7,955 bases of DNA from Lachnospiraceae bacterium (GTDB lineage Bacteria > Bacillota_A > Clostridia > Lachnospirales > Lachnospiraceae). Numbering within the stretch: the first letter of the stretch is position 1; each line of letters starts with the position of its first letter. The stretch is taken from NCBI GenBank assembly GCA_017613595.1, contig JAGADM010000013.1:1-7955 (forward strand), given 5' to 3'. Positions 5,983-7,955 of this stretch are shown here, in pieces. The notes beneath the pieces are model-generated. The model was not told the origin of the DNA. It saw only the letters and a program-made list of their open reading frames with translations, and searched no databases. The position numbers were made by a program, and so were the translations under genes.

Positions 5983-7127
5983 TGTATCGTTTACTGAAAA
6001 AGGACGGAAGAGCAAAACGCGGCGAACTGACGACGGTTCACGGAACCGTGCAGACGCCCGTTTTCATGAATGTCGGAACCGTTGCGGCGATTAAGGGAGC
6101 CGTTTCCTCGATCGATCTTGCCGGCATCGGCACGCAGATTGAGCTGTGCAACACCTATCATCTGCATGTACGGCCCGGCGACGAAATCGTGGCGCAGATG
6201 GGCGGTCTGAATCCGTTCATGGGCTGGAACGGCCCGACGCTTACCGATTCGGGCGGATTCCAGGTGTTTTCGCTTGCCAAACTTCGAAAGATCAAAGAAG
6301 AGGGCGTAACGTTTCATTCGCATGTGGACGGACGTCTTATCTTCATGGGACCCGAGCAGAGCATGCAGATCCAGTCGCATCTTGCTTCGACGATCGCGAT
6401 GGCATTTGACGAATGTCCTTCGAGCGTCGCGGAGAGGTCCTATATTCAGCAGTCCGTTGACCGTACCACGAGATGGCTGCAGAGGTGTAAAACCGAGATG
6501 CAGCGGCTTAATTCGCTGCCGGAGACCATCAATAAGCAGCAGATGCTGTTCGGTATCAACCAGGGCGGCGTATTTGACGATATCCGAATGGAACACGCCA
6601 AAGTGATCCGAGAGATGGACCTTGACGGCTACGCGATCGGCGGTCTTGCCGTCGGGGAGACGCATGAGGAGATGTACCGGATCCTTGACTGTACGGTACC
6701 GTTACTGCCGGATGATAAGCCGGTATACCTGATGGGCGTCGGTACGCCCGCGAACATTCTCGAAGGCGTTGACCGCGGCGTGGATTTCTTCGACTGCGTA
6801 TATCCCTCACGGAACGGTCGCCACGGACACGCGTATACGAATTTCGGAAAGATCAATCTCCGGAACGAGAAATATAAAACCGATGACCGGCCGATTGAAC
6901 CCGGCTGCGACTGTCCGGCGTGCAGAAACCATTCGAGAGCCTATATCCGTCATCTGCTTGTATCAGGGGAAATGCTGGGCCTCAGATTAATGGTATTGCA
7001 TAATTTAAGGTTTTATAATAGAATGATGGAAGAAATTCGGGAAGCGATCGAACAAGGCCGCTATCAGGAATATAAAAAGATGAGACTTGCGGGTTTCGCG
7101 GCAGGCGAAGCACAGGCAGGGGATTGA
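5982..7127 (+). CDS. tgt: tRNA-guanine transglycosylase (Tgt)
   Basis: This 381-residue enzyme replaces guanine 34 in tRNAs for Asp, Asn, His and Tyr with a queuosine precursor base (preQ1) or queuine. D89 in DSGGFQVF is the general base, and the nucleophile is D271 in DCVYPSRN. D143-E144-C145, the GINQGG stretch and GGLAVGE line the base pocket. Zinc ligands C309, C311, C314 and H340 have the normal spacing. Length is close to E. coli Tgt (375). The Cys after Asp-Glu is typical of bacterial preQ1-type enzymes, but some clostridia use queuine, so the substrate is not certain. ATG overlaps the DHH stop by one base (TGATG), and GGAGG (5970-5974) lies 7 bases upstream. No queA or preQ1-synthesis gene is in view. 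Confidence 0.98.
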   Translation: MYRLLKKDGRAKRGELTTVHGTVQTPVFMNVGTVAAIKGAVSSIDLAGIGTQIELCNTYHLHVRPGDEIVAQMGGLNPFMGWNGPTLTDSGGFQVFSLAKLRKIKEEGVTFHSHVDGRLIFMGPEQSMQIQSHLASTIAMAFDECPSSVAERSYIQQSVDRTTRWLQRCKTEMQRLNSLPETINKQQMLFGINQGGVFDDIRMEHAKVIREMDLDGYAIGGLAVGETHEEMYRILDCTVPLLPDDKPVYLMGVGTPANILEGVDRGVDFFDCVYPSRNGRHGHAYTNFGKINLRNEKYKTDDRPIEPGCDCPACRNHSRAYIRHLLVSGEMLGLRLMVLHNLRFYNRMMEEIREAIEQGRYQEYKKMRLAGFAAGEAQAGD

Positions 7128-7141
7128 AAGGAGTTTGACAT

Positions 7142-7474
7142 ATGACACCGTTTATTTTCGGAGAGGCTGCTGCGAACAACAACGGCAGCTGGCTCGGAAC
7201 ATTGATTTATGCAGCGTTTTTCGCGGTACTGATCCTGGTATTCTATTTCATGGTAATCCGTCCGCAGAAGAACGAGGAGAAGAAGCGTAAAGCCCTTCTT
7301 GAGACGATCGAGGTCGGTGACAGCGTTGTTACGACGGCCGGTTTCTACGGCGTCGTAATCGACATGATCAACGAGCAGAACATCGTAGTCGTTGAGTTCG
7401 GCAACAACAAGAACTGCCGTATTCCGATGAAGAAGGCTGCGATCACCGAAGTGGAAAAGGCACAGATCATGTAA
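7142..7474 (+). CDS. yajC: Preprotein translocase accessory subunit YajC
   Basis: A 110-residue single-pass inner-membrane protein that associates with SecDF and the SecYEG translocon. It has a short N-terminal segment, one hydrophobic helix (about 18-38), and then the conserved IRPQ (39-42) and a basic stretch. A small cytoplasmic domain follows with VGDSVVTTAGFYGVV and a terminal KKAAITEV. Length matches the family. AAAGGAG (7127-7133) overlaps the tgt stop region and lies 8 bases before ATG. The tgt-yajC order is widely conserved, but here a terminator follows directly and secD/secF are not next in line. Confidence 0.96.
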   Translation: MTPFIFGEAAANNNGSWLGTLIYAAFFAVLILVFYFMVIRPQKNEEKKRKALLETIEVGDSVVTTAGFYGVVIDMINEQNIVVVEFGNNKNCRIPMKKAAITEVEKAQIM

Positions 7475-7508
7475 GTTTTTAAAGCTTGCGGTATAAGAGA
7501 GTAAAAGA

Positions 7509-7543
7509 AAGGGAGACTTCCGTGGAAGCCTCCCTTGTTTTTT
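7509..7543 (+). terminator. Intrinsic terminator after yajC, probably bidirectional
   Basis: AAGGGAG (7509-7515) pairs with CTCCCTT (7530-7536), and CTTC (7517-7520) pairs with GAAG (7525-7528). There is one A-C mismatch between the arms and the loop is CGTG. G and six Ts (7538-7543) follow. On the minus strand the same stem is followed by TTTCTTTT, so it may also end the converging minus-strand gene. Confidence 0.9.
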
Positions 7544-7558
7544 ATGTATATCCCCCCG

Positions 7559-7955
7559 TTATGGAAATTCGAAGATCAGGTTGCCGTCAGGACCTAACAG
7601 CTCCATGCTGCCGGCAGAGTCCGCATGAATCGAAGTATTGGTCATCTTCTGATCGCCGATTGATGTTTCGTTCGGGAACTTGCGGATAATCATCTGATAG
7701 CCGTCTTCATTCGTGATACGGACTGCTGCCTGCGCACCGGTCAGGTCCGCAACGTACGGAAGCGTATAATCGGTCAGGACAAATGAGCCCGTCTCCATCG
7801 AGTAGGTGATGTCACAATCGTAAAGTACTTCATCCGAACCGGACAGGATCAGAAATTCCGCTTTCTTGATCTTATCGCGGTAGACGGGAAGGAACGGCTT
7901 GTAAAGATTCACGTTCATTATCGTCGACTTGGAGGAAGCGTAGGAGCGGATCGAA
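7559..7955 (-). CDS. Hypothetical protein, C-terminal part (runs off the window)
   Basis: The stop is TAA at 7561-7559. The frame stays open to the window edge, about 132 codons, so the gene most likely continues to the right. An ATG at 7918-7916 would give a 119-residue protein, but no Shine-Dalgarno precedes it and the codons before it read as ordinary protein (SIRSYASSKSTI), so it is probably internal. The visible part is rich in Thr, Ser, Asp and Val, alternates polar and hydrophobic residues as in beta-strands, and ends NLIFEFP. It has no membrane helix and no motif that I recognise. It converges on the yajC terminator, 15 bases from the end of that T-run. Confidence 0.7.
   Translation of the reverse strand, partial: SIRSYASSKSTIMNVNLYKPFLPVYRDKIKKAEFLILSGSDEVLYDCDITYSMETGSFVLTDYTLPYVADLTGAQAAVRITNEDGYQMIIRKFPNETSIGDQKMTNTSIHADSAGSMELLGPDGNLIFEFP

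Noticed and set aside
5991..6665. A 224-codon open frame on the minus strand within tgt.
   Set aside because: It is fully covered by a well-supported tgt with all catalytic and zinc residues, and shows no recognisable domain.
7486..7689. A 67-codon plus-strand frame after yajC.
   Set aside because: It runs through the terminator stem and overlaps the minus-strand gene. It has no ribosome binding site and no recognisable content.

Overview
The window suggests a mid-GC member of the Bacillota (Firmicutes), most likely a clostridial organism of the Lachnospiraceae kind. The basis is strong AGGAGG-type ribosome binding sites, sigma-A promoters, a T-box riboswitch, a DUF3048 (YerB-type) lipoprotein and a tgt-yajC pair. 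This assignment is inferred from gene content and signals, not from a search.

Layout. (1) Positions 1-361 hold a sigma-A promoter and a complete T-box leader. Stem I, the AGUA/GAA loop-E motif, a CUC (leucine) specifier, the UGGU-containing antiterminator and a competing terminator can all be placed. (2) Positions 362-2887 encode an 841-residue fusion protein. It has an N-terminal xylose-isomerase-like TIM barrel with a Glu-Asp-His-Glu metal site, and a C-terminal acyl-CoA synthetase with all core motifs intact. (3) Positions 2888-3429 are non-coding but full of signals. They hold a 121-nt nested palindrome, a tRNA-Trp(CCA) with its own promoter and terminator, and an extended -10 promoter followed by a leader with two hairpins. 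(4) Positions 3430-7474 are a five-gene plus-strand cluster: DUF3048 lipoprotein, a small two-helix membrane protein, an NrnA-like DHH phosphoesterase, tgt and yajC. The last four are tightly spaced, and two junctions are coupled (a Shine-Dalgarno sequence over a stop codon, and a TGATG overlap). (5) A probably bidirectional terminator at 7509-7543 separates the cluster from the 3' part of a minus-strand gene that runs off the right edge.

How it may fit together. The most interesting unit is the T-box plus fusion enzyme. A leucine-sensing T-box should raise expression when tRNA-Leu is uncharged. Some anaerobes make leucine from isovalerate by CoA activation and reductive carboxylation, so the ligase half could be a branched-chain acid:CoA ligase that supplies this route. 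That is inference, and the TIM-barrel half has no assigned reaction. The downstream cluster combines RNA metabolism (NrnA-like, Tgt) with membrane and secretion functions (YajC, lipoprotein, small membrane protein), as housekeeping clusters often do. No mobile element, CRISPR array or phage gene was seen.
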